A stretch of DNA of 64,000 nucleotides, from assembly GCF_049801055.1 (NCBI RefSeq), contig NZ_JBNAGF010000004.1, forward strand, positions 186,001 through 250,000, written 5' to 3'. This document shows positions 1 through 7,994 of this stretch, in pieces. The translations under genes were made by a program, and so were the position numbers. Origin of the DNA: JBNAGF01 sp049801055 (GTDB lineage: Bacteria; Pseudomonadota; Alphaproteobacteria; Rhodobacterales; Rhodobacteraceae). The stretch's first letter is position 1. Each line of letters starts with the position of its first letter. The notes under the pieces are model-generated. The model saw only the letters and a list, made by a program, of their open reading frames with translations, did no database searches and was not told where the DNA came from.

Positions 1-570
1 TGGTCCGACGATCCGACTGACGCGCTGGCATCGACTGCGGCCTACTTGTCTCGTTTCGGCTGGACCTCCGGACAACCTTGGGGCGTAGAGGTCCGTTTGC
101 CAGACGGGTTTGACTATGCGCTGGCCCAGCGCGAAATAACCAAGGACAGCGCCGATTGGGCCGAACTCGGAGTGCTTAGGGTCGACGGAAATCAGGTCGC
201 GGACCACGGGCTTGCTTCTGTTCTTTTGCCTGCCGGAAGCAAAGGGGCCGCATTTCTGATCTATGAAAATTTCTCTGTTCTTGAGAAATACAATGCGGCT
301 GATGCCTATGTCATAGGCGTAGGCCACTTGGCTGATCGGATCAGAGGCGAGCCCGGGTTTCTGACCGACTGGCCACGTGACGACAGAAGCCTGAACTTTC
401 CGGAACGCAAGGAACTACAGCGCCGTCTCACCGAACAGGGTTTTGATACACAGGGTATTGATGGCAGGGTCGGGCCTAATACCATTCGCGCAGTCCGGGC
501 CTTTCAGGTTGCAAACGGATTTGTGCCCGACGGGTATCCCTCCTTGGCTCTGCTCGAAAACCTACGGTAG
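1..570 (+). CDS. lytic murein transglycosylase, C-terminal part (5' end outside window)
   Basis: The frame is open from base 1, so only the last 189 residues are here. The stretch LSRFGWTSGQPWGVEVRLP is typical of MltB-type lytic transglycosylases, which cleave the glycan strands of peptidoglycan in the periplasm. The last 55 or so residues form a peptidoglycan-binding type 1 module, with LQRRL followed by GIDGRVGPNTIRAVRAFQ. The catalytic glutamate region lies upstream of the window and cannot be checked. The gene ends with TAG at 568-570 and faces the convergent end of a permease gene 105 bases away; no clear terminator hairpin is visible between them. Confidence 0.85.
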   Translation, partial: WSDDPTDALASTAAYLSRFGWTSGQPWGVEVRLPDGFDYALAQREITKDSADWAELGVLRVDGNQVADHGLASVLLPAGSKGAAFLIYENFSVLEKYNAADAYVIGVGHLADRIRGEPGFLTDWPRDDRSLNFPERKELQRRLTEQGFDTQGIDGRVGPNTIRAVRAFQVANGFVPDGYPSLALLENLR

Positions 571-674
571 ACAACTTGCCTTTTGCCCCGCGAATCGACG
601 GGTGGGAACGCTTGCGCCTCCTAGTCTGAAGCAGACGGCATTGGGTCAAATCGCATTGTGTTGACCTGACAAAA

Positions 675-1886
675 TCAGCCCGGTGACATGCCCCGCAAAC
701 GCTCCGAGCGGCGGCGTAGCAATTCCACGGTTGCAAGAAGCGCGATCGAGATCACGACAAGGATCGTAGCCACCGCCAGAATTGTTGGGGAAATCTGCTC
801 ACGCAGGCCGGTGAACATTTGCCATGGCAGGGTCTTCTGACCAGCAGATCCGACGAACAGAACAACCACAACTTCGTCGAATGAGGTGATGAAGGCAAAG
901 AGCGCGCCTGAGATCACACCTGGCAGAATCAGCGGCATCTGAACGCGGAAAAAGGTTGTTACCGGATCGGCCCCCATATTTGCCGCAGCCCGCGTCAGGG
1001 ACCGGTCGAAACCGACCAAAGTTGCCGTCACGGTGATAATCACGAAGGGGATACCCAGAACCGCGTGAGCGAGGATGACTTTCACGTAGCCAACGAAAGA
1101 CTTACCGAGACCCAGCGACTCTTCCATCCAGTTGCCAATTCCGGAGTAGAAGAAAAACATGCCTGTCGCCGAAATGATCAGCGGCACGATCATGGGCGAG
1201 ATCATGATCGCCATGATCGCGCGGCGGAACGGAACGTGACTCTGGCTCAGGCCTATTGCGGCCAGTGTTCCGAGGGATACGGAAATGAACGTCGCGATCG
1301 GAGCAATAATCAGAGAATTCCGGAAAGAACGCTGCCATTCATTGTTCGTGAAAAAATCACGGTAGTGCTTGAGAGAGTATCCTTCTGGATCCAAACGCAG
1401 CATTTCCGGCGTGAAGGTAAAGAAATCTTCCGCGTTGAAGCTCAGCGGCAGAACCACAAGGATAGGTGTGATCAGAAAGACAAAGATCGCGCCGCAGATA
1501 ACGCGGAACATATAATGCCAAAGGACTTGCCCAGATGTGAGGTAAGGCGCCAGATGAGCCCGGTATCGCCCTTCGTAAAGCCAATAGGTAAACCACCCAA
1601 AAAACCAGCCGAACGCCACCCCTACGACAAGGCCTGCGATGCCGCCAACGAAAAACCCCGCCACAGCGAATGCCAGCAGAACAACCCAACGTGCGGTCTT
1701 TTCGGACGGAACAACCTTGGTGATGAGAAATGCTATGACAGCCAGCAAGGCCGCGCCAATGACCATACCAAGGAAAGTGGCGTCATTCGACGTGCCAACC
1801 AGCAGTCCGGCGAAGGTCCCGGCCAAAGCCACCACAGGGACATAAAAGGAAACCGGGGTGCGGGATACGGGTGTGAGTGCAGCCAT
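675..1886 (-). CDS. polyamine-type ABC transporter permease (PotC-like) with N-terminal membrane extension
   Basis: This 403-residue inner-membrane protein is one of two permeases of a PotABCD-type importer. The transport core begins near residue 122 and carries the permease coupling loop RAAANMGADPVTTFFRVQMP. PotC proteins are usually about 260-280 residues long. The extra 120 residues at the N-terminus are hydrophobic and glycine-rich and look like three or four additional membrane helices. It starts at ATG 1886, three bases after the stop of the partner permease, and is the last gene of the ATPase - binding protein - permease - permease operon. The substrate cannot be read from the sequence; a polyamine or related amine is inferred from the family and the adjacent aminotransferase. 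Confidence 0.88.
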   Translation of the reverse strand: MAALTPVSRTPVSFYVPVVALAGTFAGLLVGTSNDATFLGMVIGAALLAVIAFLITKVVPSEKTARWVVLLAFAVAGFFVGGIAGLVVGVAFGWFFGWFTYWLYEGRYRAHLAPYLTSGQVLWHYMFRVICGAIFVFLITPILVVLPLSFNAEDFFTFTPEMLRLDPEGYSLKHYRDFFTNNEWQRSFRNSLIIAPIATFISVSLGTLAAIGLSQSHVPFRRAIMAIMISPMIVPLIISATGMFFFYSGIGNWMEESLGLGKSFVGYVKVILAHAVLGIPFVIITVTATLVGFDRSLTRAAANMGADPVTTFFRVQMPLILPGVISGALFAFITSFDEVVVVLFVGSAGQKTLPWQMFTGLREQISPTILAVATILVVISIALLATVELLRRRSERLRGMSPG

Positions 1887-1889
1887 GTC

Positions 1890-3161
1890 TTACCCCAGCT
1901 TGACGTTGTCGATGCCAACAATCTTGTCGTAGCACCAGTAGAGAAGAAGAACGACGGCCAGCAGAATTGTGCCCAGCGCGGCGGCCAAACCCCAGTTAAG
2001 CGAACTGGAGATGTGATAGGCAATCCGGTTTGAGATAAAGACGCCCTTGGTTCCGCCGACGATTTCGGGCGTGATGTAGTACCCGATCGCGAGAATGAAC
2101 ACGAGGATCGACCCGGCTCCGATACCCGGGACGGTCTGAGGGAAATAGACCCTCCAGAACGCTGTCGAATTTGTAGCACCCAGCGATTTCGCCGCTCGCA
2201 GATATGTTGGTGGTATCGTCTGCATGACCGAGTACATAGGCAGGATCATGAACGGCAGCAGGATATGGGTCATAGCCACGATGGTGCCGAACTGGTTGTT
2301 GATCATTACCAACCTCGAACTGTCGGACACCAACCCGATCCAGACCAGAACGTCGTTGATTACACCCTGCTGCTGAAGCATCACTTTCCAGGCTGAAGTA
2401 CGCACCAGAAGCGACGTCCAGAAGGGCAGCAAGACCAGTATCATCAGCAGGTTGGCGGATCGCATCGGCAGGTTCGCCAGTATCCACGCAACAGGGTAGC
2501 CCAACAGGATACACGCTCCGGTGATGATCAGAGACATGACCAATGTGCGTCCAAACAGCTTGACGAGGATCTGCTTGTCTTCCGGTTGGGCTTTTGGCCC
2601 GTCCGGCGTCTTCTGCATATCGATCGCGTTCAGAAAGTAGCCAGGTGTCACTCTACCCGAATGCGTCTGTATCGTGCGCCAGGTATCGATTTCCCCCCAA
2701 CCTTCGTGGACATCGATCAGCTTTTCCTTGAATGGCGCATCTTCGACCGGGTCCCATTTCTTGATCTTGCGACCTGATTTCCGAAACATCGAAGAGATAC
2801 CGGTCTGCTCATAGTTCAGACGGGTTCCCAAGCGAGTGTGCTGTTTGGCGTTCACCGCCACGATCATGTCACGGGCAAACGCGTCATAGACCTCCTCCGG
2901 AGGGAGTTCTCCGGTCGAACTGTCCCAACTAGCGAGGGCCTGAACAGTCAGCGGCAGAGTATCTGCCACCAGATCGTTTTGAACCGATCGATACAACATC
3001 TGGCCGATCGGAATGATAAAGGTGATGAGAACAAAGATCAGCAACGGCGCAATAAGCATCAGCGCCCGGGTTTTCTGCATCCGCAAGGCACGGGCAAGGC
3101 TGCGTTTCAGCGGCGTTCCGTCAGCTGCAAGCACCGGTCCGTTTTCTGTTGCGTCGCTCAT
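1890..3161 (-). CDS. polyamine-type ABC transporter permease (PotB-like) with large periplasmic insertion
   Basis: This is a 423-residue inner-membrane permease of the PotB family. The first membrane helix is at about residues 33-58. A soluble stretch of some 145 residues follows, and the remaining helices start near residue 205. The coupling motif RAAKSLGATNSTAFWRVYFP is intact. The soluble stretch lies where simple PotB proteins have only a short loop, and probably faces the periplasm. I chose ATG 3161, which sits behind GAGG; a GTG directly upstream at 3164 is the alternative. A strong hairpin at 3186-3210 separates it from the binding-protein gene. The next permease follows after three bases. 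Confidence 0.88.
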   Translation of the reverse strand: MSDATENGPVLAADGTPLKRSLARALRMQKTRALMLIAPLLIFVLITFIIPIGQMLYRSVQNDLVADTLPLTVQALASWDSSTGELPPEEVYDAFARDMIVAVNAKQHTRLGTRLNYEQTGISSMFRKSGRKIKKWDPVEDAPFKEKLIDVHEGWGEIDTWRTIQTHSGRVTPGYFLNAIDMQKTPDGPKAQPEDKQILVKLFGRTLVMSLIITGACILLGYPVAWILANLPMRSANLLMILVLLPFWTSLLVRTSAWKVMLQQQGVINDVLVWIGLVSDSSRLVMINNQFGTIVAMTHILLPFMILPMYSVMQTIPPTYLRAAKSLGATNSTAFWRVYFPQTVPGIGAGSILVFILAIGYYITPEIVGGTKGVFISNRIAYHISSSLNWGLAAALGTILLAVVLLLYWCYDKIVGIDNVKLG

Positions 3162-3185
3162 CACTATCCTCGGAGCTTAGGGGTT

Positions 3186-3210
3186 GCGCGGGCCGGCAGT
3201 CGGCCCGCGC
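3186..3210 (-). repeat. intergenic hairpin between binding-protein and permease genes
   Basis: A perfect 10-bp inverted repeat (GCGCGGGCCG, loop GCAGT, CGGCCCGCGC) lies in the 67-base gap between the solute-binding protein gene and the first permease. It has no T-run on the minus strand, so it is unlikely to be a full terminator. By analogy with other importer operons it could protect the 3' end of the binding-protein mRNA or cause partial termination, so that more binding protein than permease is made. Confidence 0.7.
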
Positions 3211-3228
3211 ATATCTTGTGTGAAGCGA

Positions 3229-4332
3229 TTACTTCGCGAGCCACGCCTGGAATTTGGCGTCCAGATCATCGCGGTAATCAGCCCAGAACTCGTAGTTGTA
3301 GAGGAACGTGTTCTTGGCGTTGTTGGGATCGGTCGGCATGTGCGGCGCCATGTCGATACCCAGATCTGCGTGCTTGCCGACGAGCGGTGCCGAAGAGGCA
3401 CGGGCCGGGCCATACGAGATGTACTTGGCCTGATCCGCCAGACGCTGCGTGTCGGTTGCGAACATGATGTAGTCCAGAGCCCTTGCCTTGCGCTCTTCGC
3501 TCAGGCCCGCCGGGATGATCCAGCCGTCCAGATCGAACACCTGCGCGTCCCAAAGCATCGCCACTGGCTGCTTCTGCTCTTCGATCACGCTGAACAGACG
3601 CCCGTTGTACGTCGACCCCATGACAACTTCGCCATCAGCCAGCAGCTGCGGGGTGTCCGCGCCTGCCGACCACCAGACAACCTGATCCTTGATGGTGTCG
3701 AGCTTGGCCAAAGCCTGATCCTGACCTTCCGACGTCGCGAGGACGTCGTAGACATCTTCCTTTGCTACGCCGTCGCACAGCAGGGCCCATTCCATGTTGT
3801 TGATCGGGCGCTTCTCGAGGCTACGCTTGCCAGGATACGCATCGGTATCAAAAATTGCACAGACGCTCGTGGGTGCAGTGTCGCCGACCATGTCGGTGCG
3901 ATAACCGAAGGTGGTCGAGTACACGATCTGCGGGATGAAGCATTCGCTGACCAGAAGATCACCGAAGTCTTCGGAAGCAGAGGTGCCGTCCGGCGCTGCG
4001 GCCAGCTGGGTGTCCGGGTCGATTTCCATCGCCAGACCTTCGTCGCACAGACGCATTGCGTCAGCAGCCACAACATCAACCACATCCCATGTGATGTTGC
4101 CGGCTTCGTTCATGGCACGCAGCTTGGCTACGGCTTCTGCCGAGCTGTCATCGTTGATGATGGTTACGCCGGTCTTTTCCGAATAGGGCTCGTGGTAAGC
4201 TTTGAGCTGCGACTTGGAATAGGCGCCACCCCAGGACACGATGGTCATCTCATTCGCCATATCAGCTGCGAAAGCCATCGGGGCACAAAGTGCAGTGGTG
4301 GCTGCCAGAGCCGTCAGGGACTTAAGTTTCAT
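3229..4332 (-). CDS. polyamine-type ABC transporter periplasmic solute-binding protein
   Basis: This 367-residue exported protein would capture the substrate in the periplasm for the importer encoded around it. Residues 1-22 form a typical signal peptide ending in APMAFA. The mature protein starts with a TIVSWGGAY stretch typical of the PotD/SBP_bac_8 group. It lacks the YNWxxY opening seen in the other two binding proteins in this window, so its ligand may differ. A Shine-Dalgarno AGGAGA lies 8 bases before ATG 4332. It is the second gene of the operon, 79 bases after the ATPase, and is followed by a strong hairpin before the permeases. Confidence 0.88.
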   Translation of the reverse strand: MKLKSLTALAATTALCAPMAFAADMANEMTIVSWGGAYSKSQLKAYHEPYSEKTGVTIINDDSSAEAVAKLRAMNEAGNITWDVVDVVAADAMRLCDEGLAMEIDPDTQLAAAPDGTSASEDFGDLLVSECFIPQIVYSTTFGYRTDMVGDTAPTSVCAIFDTDAYPGKRSLEKRPINNMEWALLCDGVAKEDVYDVLATSEGQDQALAKLDTIKDQVVWWSAGADTPQLLADGEVVMGSTYNGRLFSVIEEQKQPVAMLWDAQVFDLDGWIIPAGLSEERKARALDYIMFATDTQRLADQAKYISYGPARASSAPLVGKHADLGIDMAPHMPTDPNNAKNTFLYNYEFWADYRDDLDAKFQAWLAK

Positions 4333-4411
4333 TCTTGGATTCTCCTTGTTGATTTCTTCTTTTTTCAGCTCCCGGTCTGATGCCGGGCGTTGCTATGTCG
4401 CGGGGACCTGC

Positions 4412-5512
4412 TCAGGCATCCAGCGCGCGGCAATCTTCAGGCAACCAGCCGATTTCAATATGCTGACCAGGCTCGAGACGAACCTGATCCGGCGCGTTGC
4501 GTGATTTGATAATGAATTCATCGTTTCCGGCGACCCTCAGACGGGTACGGAAGATGTCGCCCATGTAGATGAATTCGAGCACTTCAGCTTTCAAAAGATG
4601 TGCATCCGCGTGAAGGCGTTCTTTGTTGAATTCGACGCGTTCAGGCCTGATCGAAACCCGTGTGCGCTCCCCGGGCTGGCTGACGTTGATCGGTTTACAG
4701 TCAATCAACTCGCCATCGTCGAGCTGAACCAGCGCCAAACCGTCCTTGATCTCTTTGATCGTCCCGACAAGAGTATTGTTTTCGCCGATGAACTGGGCAA
4801 CGAAGCTGTTTTCCGGCTCTTCATAAAGGGTGTCCGGCGGCGCCAGCTGCTGAATGCGCCCATCGTCAAAAACTGCCACACGGTCCGACATCGTCAGCGC
4901 TTCGGTCTGGTCGTGGGTCACATAGACCACCGTGATACCCAGATTATGCGCCAGATGAGTGATCTCGAACTGCATTTTCTCGCGCAGCTGCTTGTCCAAC
5001 GCACCGAGCGGTTCGTCCATCAACACCAGCTCCGGCTCGAAAACCAGTGCCCTTGCAAGAGCGATCCGCTGCTGCTGACCGCCAGACAACTGGGCTGGAC
5101 GCCGTCCGCCAAAAGCGCCCATCTCGACCATATCAAGAACCCGTTTGACCCGGTCATCACGCTCGGATTTGCCGACCTTTCGGACTTCAAGAGGAAACGC
5201 GAGATTCTCGGCAATCGTCATGTGTGGGAACAGCGCGTAGTTCTGGAATACCATTCCGATGCCACGTTTGTGCGGCGGAATGTTGTTGATCGACACGCCA
5301 TCAAGGCGAATATCTCCATGCGTCGCGGTCTCAAACCCTGCCAACATCATCAGACAGGTGGTCTTGCCGGACCCCGACGGCCCAAGCATCGTCAGGAATT
5401 CTCCCTTTGGCATGGAGAGGTTTAGATCTTTAACGACGAGAGATTCGCCATCATAACTCTTCTGAACGCGCTCGAATTCTACGAACGCATCGTTGCTGGA
5501 TGTTGAAGACAA
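4412..5512 (-). CDS. polyamine-type ABC transporter ATP-binding protein (PotA-like)
   Basis: This is a 366-residue cytoplasmic ATPase that powers the importer. Walker A is GPSGSGKTT, the ABC signature is LSGGQQQR, Walker B is LVLMDEPLGALD, and the switch histidine lies in YVTHDQTEALT. After residue 240 it carries the C-terminal TOBE/OB-type domain of the PotA/MalK group. The start is TTG 5512, because GGAG lies 8 bases upstream and no ATG is available near the conserved beginning. It is the first gene of the minus-strand importer operon. The 186-base gap upstream contains the terminator of the aminotransferase gene. Confidence 0.9.
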   Translation of the reverse strand: MSSTSSNDAFVEFERVQKSYDGESLVVKDLNLSMPKGEFLTMLGPSGSGKTTCLMMLAGFETATHGDIRLDGVSINNIPPHKRGIGMVFQNYALFPHMTIAENLAFPLEVRKVGKSERDDRVKRVLDMVEMGAFGGRRPAQLSGGQQQRIALARALVFEPELVLMDEPLGALDKQLREKMQFEITHLAHNLGITVVYVTHDQTEALTMSDRVAVFDDGRIQQLAPPDTLYEEPENSFVAQFIGENNTLVGTIKEIKDGLALVQLDDGELIDCKPINVSQPGERTRVSIRPERVEFNKERLHADAHLLKAEVLEFIYMGDIFRTRLRVAGNDEFIIKSRNAPDQVRLEPGQHIEIGWLPEDCRALDA

Positions 5513-5554
5513 TGCCAGCTCCCCGTGTGTTATGTTCCGCTGGTTGGTCCGCGG

Positions 5555-5568
5555 ATTAGACTAGACTA
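5555..5568. promoter_or_regulatory. TTAG...CTAA inverted repeat upstream of the importer operon
   Basis: TTAGACTAGACTAA lies about 43 bases upstream of the TTG start of the ATPase gene. It has inverted TTAG/CTAA ends and an internal AGACT direct repeat. Its position suits a promoter or operator for the importer operon, but nothing else supports it. Confidence 0.25.
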
Positions 5569-5646
5569 AACAGCCCAATGCCAAGTCACGCAACCCGTTT
5601 GCGAACATTTTTGGCAGTATCCGACCTCTCATGTCCCGGAATCAAA

Positions 5647-5671
5647 GAAGCCCCGACATTGCCGGGGCTTC
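5647..5671 (-). terminator. rho-independent terminator of the aminotransferase gene
   Basis: A perfect 9-bp stem (GAAGCCCCG / CGGGGCTTC) with a 7-base loop is followed on the minus strand by a T-rich TTTGATT. It starts 28 bases after the aminotransferase stop codon and lies before the importer operon, so the two units are probably transcribed separately. Confidence 0.75.
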
Positions 5672-5698
5672 CAAGAAATCCGCATTTTTCCCTGAAAA

Positions 5699-7096
5699 TC
5701 AGCTTGCCGGTCGCAGCATGTCCCTTGATTTGAGCTCGGCATATGTTTCGTCCAACGCTCGAGTCGCCCTCTCGATCAGAAGATCGATTTCGGCTTCGGT
5801 GATGACCAAGGGCGGCGAAATGATCATTCGGTCGCCAACGTGACGCATGATCAGGCTGTTGGCAAAACAGCGGTCCCGACAAATGAGTCCGACGGCACCG
5901 GGGTCCGACGCGAACGCGGCACGGCTCTGTTTGTGGGGCGTTAAGGCAATCGAACCCATCATGCCGACAATCCGCGCTTCTCCTACAAGGGGGTGATCTG
6001 CCAAAGCTTCCCATTTCTGTTTCAGATAGGGGCCTGTTCTATCGCGAACGGTATCGACGATCTTCTCTTCTTCGAGGATGCGCAGGTTCTCCAGCGCGAC
6101 GGCGGCCGCAACCGGATGACCGGAATAGGTGTAGCCGTGGTTGAACTCGCCTCCGGCGATGACCGAGGCAACCTCGTCGCTGACGACAGAACCACCGATC
6201 GGCGCGTAACCCGACGACAATCCCTTTGCTATGGTCATGATATCCGGCCTGATGTTCAGAGTCTCAATGCCAAACCAGTTGCCGGTCCGACCGAAGCCGC
6301 AGATAACCTCATCCGCAATCAACAGGATTTCATACTTGTCGCAGATCCGCTGGATCTCAGGCCAGTAGGTGTCAGGCGCCACAACGACTCCACCGGCACC
6401 TTGCACAGGTTCCGCGATAAGGGCAGCAACGCGTTCCTCGCCCAGCTCCTGTATCGCATCTTCCAGCTCACGGGCGCGGGCAAGACCGAATTCCTCGGGA
6501 GTCATTTCTCCCCCCTCGACCCACCAATTCGGCTGGCCGATATGATGAATGTCGGGTATCGGAATTCCACCCTGAGCGTGCATCGCAGCCATCCCACCCA
6601 ACGACGCACTCCCGACAGTTGACCCGTGATAGGCATTCGTGCGGCTAATGATAACCGATTTGGTCGGTTTGCCTTTCAATGCCCAGTAATGACGCACCAT
6701 TCGGATGTTAGTGTCATTGGCTTCGGAGCCTCCACCGGCAAAAAACACATGGTTCAGATCCCCCGGCGCCAGTTCAGCGATCTTGTTGGCCAACGCGATT
6801 GCCGGCACGTGCGTCGTTTGGAAAAAGGTGTTGTAGTATGGCAGTTCCCGCATCTGCCGGGCGGCGACTTCGGCCAGCTCGTCTCGGCCATATCCGATGT
6901 TGACGCACCACAACCCAGCCATGGCATCGAGGATTTCCACGCCTTCGCTGTCGGTCAGGTAAACACCGTCGGCTCGGGTGATAACCCGGGCACCCTTTTC
7001 GGCCAGATCCCGGTTGGCGGTAAACGGATGCATGTGGTGTGCGGCGTCCAGCGCCTGCAGCTCGGCAGTAGGCAGGTGATTGGTGATGGCAGGCAT
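5699..7096 (-). CDS. spuC: class III aminotransferase, putrescine/polyamine-pyruvate type (SpuC-like)
   Basis: This is a 465-residue PLP enzyme of aminotransferase class III. The motifs FFAGGGSEANDTNIRMVRHY, LIADEVICGFGRTG and the Schiff-base lysine in TIAKGLSSGYAPIGG are all present. The sequence resembles putrescine- and omega-amino acid-pyruvate aminotransferases, which start putrescine breakdown in the cytoplasm. ATG 7096 is preceded by GGGAG; the open frame further upstream runs into the regulator gene and shows no conserved sequence. The GntR gene lies 53 bases upstream on the same strand, with a TGATCA palindrome between them. Flanking polyamine-type importers support a role in amine catabolism. 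The exact amine donor is an inference. Confidence 0.85.
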   Translation of the reverse strand: MPAITNHLPTAELQALDAAHHMHPFTANRDLAEKGARVITRADGVYLTDSEGVEILDAMAGLWCVNIGYGRDELAEVAARQMRELPYYNTFFQTTHVPAIALANKIAELAPGDLNHVFFAGGGSEANDTNIRMVRHYWALKGKPTKSVIISRTNAYHGSTVGSASLGGMAAMHAQGGIPIPDIHHIGQPNWWVEGGEMTPEEFGLARARELEDAIQELGEERVAALIAEPVQGAGGVVVAPDTYWPEIQRICDKYEILLIADEVICGFGRTGNWFGIETLNIRPDIMTIAKGLSSGYAPIGGSVVSDEVASVIAGGEFNHGYTYSGHPVAAAVALENLRILEEEKIVDTVRDRTGPYLKQKWEALADHPLVGEARIVGMMGSIALTPHKQSRAAFASDPGAVGLICRDRCFANSLIMRHVGDRMIISPPLVITEAEIDLLIERATRALDETYAELKSRDMLRPAS

Positions 7097-7130
7097 TGGA
7101 ATCTCCCAGAAACAAGTCTGCCAAGAGAAT

Positions 7131-7140
7131 ATGATCAAAT
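7131..7140. promoter_or_regulatory. candidate GntR operator (TGATCA site) before the aminotransferase gene
   Basis: ATGATCAAAT lies in the short gap between the regulator stop and the aminotransferase start. It shares its TGATCAAAT core with sites at 7841-7850 and 7940-7949, both close to starts of genes in this locus. Confidence 0.4.
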
Positions 7141-7149
7141 TTTTCGAAG

Positions 7150-7854
7150 TCAATCGGGGTCGGTATCCTCCACCCCTTTGCCAAGCATTTCGGACATCAG
7201 ATCCATACCCTGCTCGATGTCTTGCACGATCGCCTTGACCAGTGCTTCGGTGTCCTTTTTTCTCAATGCGGCAAGAACATCCTTGTGCCGATCCGGCAGA
7301 TTTTCGGTGCCGAAACGCCCGCAAACCACACGAAGCGATGGCCCAAATCTGAGCCATAAACGGCCCACAAGATCATGCATGATCGGGGCATCGGCATAGC
7401 CATAAAGCATAGTATGAAAGGCATAGTTGTGGGCAAGATATCCAACGACGTCTCCCGCCTCGATACTTGCATCCAAAGTTGTATCAATCGCTTCAAGCTT
7501 GTCGATATCCGCGCTGGTCATACGTTCGGCAGCACGGCGTGTGAGCTCAGATTCTACTGATTTCCTTAGAAAAATCAGCTCTTCGACATCACCGTGCCTA
7601 AGCTGAGGAACACTCACACGGCGATTACCCTGAAACACCAACGCGCCGTCAGAGATAAGACGCCGGATAGCTTCGCGAACCGGGGTCATACCTGCACCGA
7701 GCGAATCAGTCAGTCCCTGGATCGTAACAGCCTGCCCCGGAGCAAGCTCGCCAAACAGAATCAGGTCCCTGAGATTCTCATAAACCCGTTCGTGTGCAGG
7801 TTGCTTTCCAGCCCTTTCAGCAGAAAATTTCGACTTATTTTTGATCAAATTCAA
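7150..7854 (-). CDS. GntR-family (FCD) transcriptional regulator of the polyamine locus
   Basis: This protein of about 234 residues has an N-terminal winged helix (ERVYENLRDLILFGELAPGQ, then MTPVREAIRRLISDGAL) and a C-terminal helical FCD ligand domain. Proteins of this type usually sense small carboxylates or amine metabolites. No ATG fits; TTG 7854, eight bases after GAGG, gives a normal length for the family, and TTG 7848 is an alternative. It diverges from the PotF-like gene and precedes the aminotransferase. A TTGATCAA palindrome overlaps its start region, which suggests autoregulation. That it controls both flanking transport units is inferred from position only. Confidence 0.82.
   Translation of the reverse strand: MNLIKNKSKFSAERAGKQPAHERVYENLRDLILFGELAPGQAVTIQGLTDSLGAGMTPVREAIRRLISDGALVFQGNRRVSVPQLRHGDVEELIFLRKSVESELTRRAAERMTSADIDKLEAIDTTLDASIEAGDVVGYLAHNYAFHTMLYGYADAPIMHDLVGRLWLRFGPSLRVVCGRFGTENLPDRHKDVLAALRKKDTEALVKAIVQDIEQGMDLMSEMLGKGVEDTDPD
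7840..7849. promoter_or_regulatory. candidate GntR operator overlapping the regulator start
   Basis: TTTGATCAAA is a perfect 10-bp palindrome at the start of the regulator gene. The same TTGATCAA core is repeated 99 bases away at 7940-7947, in front of the divergent binding-protein gene. A paired arrangement of this kind is usual for autoregulated GntR proteins. Confidence 0.45.
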
Positions 7855-7939
7855 AAGACTTGCCTCGATTTTGGTTTGATGGCTTGCCTGAATGCCAACT
7901 GCATGGAAACATACTCCCTGTTGCACGAGAAGGCAAAAC

Positions 7940-7949
7940 TTGATCAAAT
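7940..7949. promoter_or_regulatory. candidate GntR operator upstream of the potF-like gene
   Basis: TTGATCAAAT lies 46-55 bases upstream of the PotF-like start codon, where it could overlap the promoter of that operon. It matches the site at 7841-7850 exactly over ten bases. Confidence 0.45.
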
Positions 7950-7994
7950 CCGAATGGATGGGAAAAACCCACCACTTCGCAGGGAGACTATCAA

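Noticed and set aside
1065..2033. 322-codon plus-strand frame opposite the two permease genes
   Set aside because: Highly charged translation with no domain, overlapping two real genes in antisense.
3184..4380. Long open frame on the plus strand opposite the first binding-protein gene
   Set aside because: It is the antisense of a well-supported gene, has no family motif and no ribosome-binding site; such frames arise from codon bias in GC-rich DNA.
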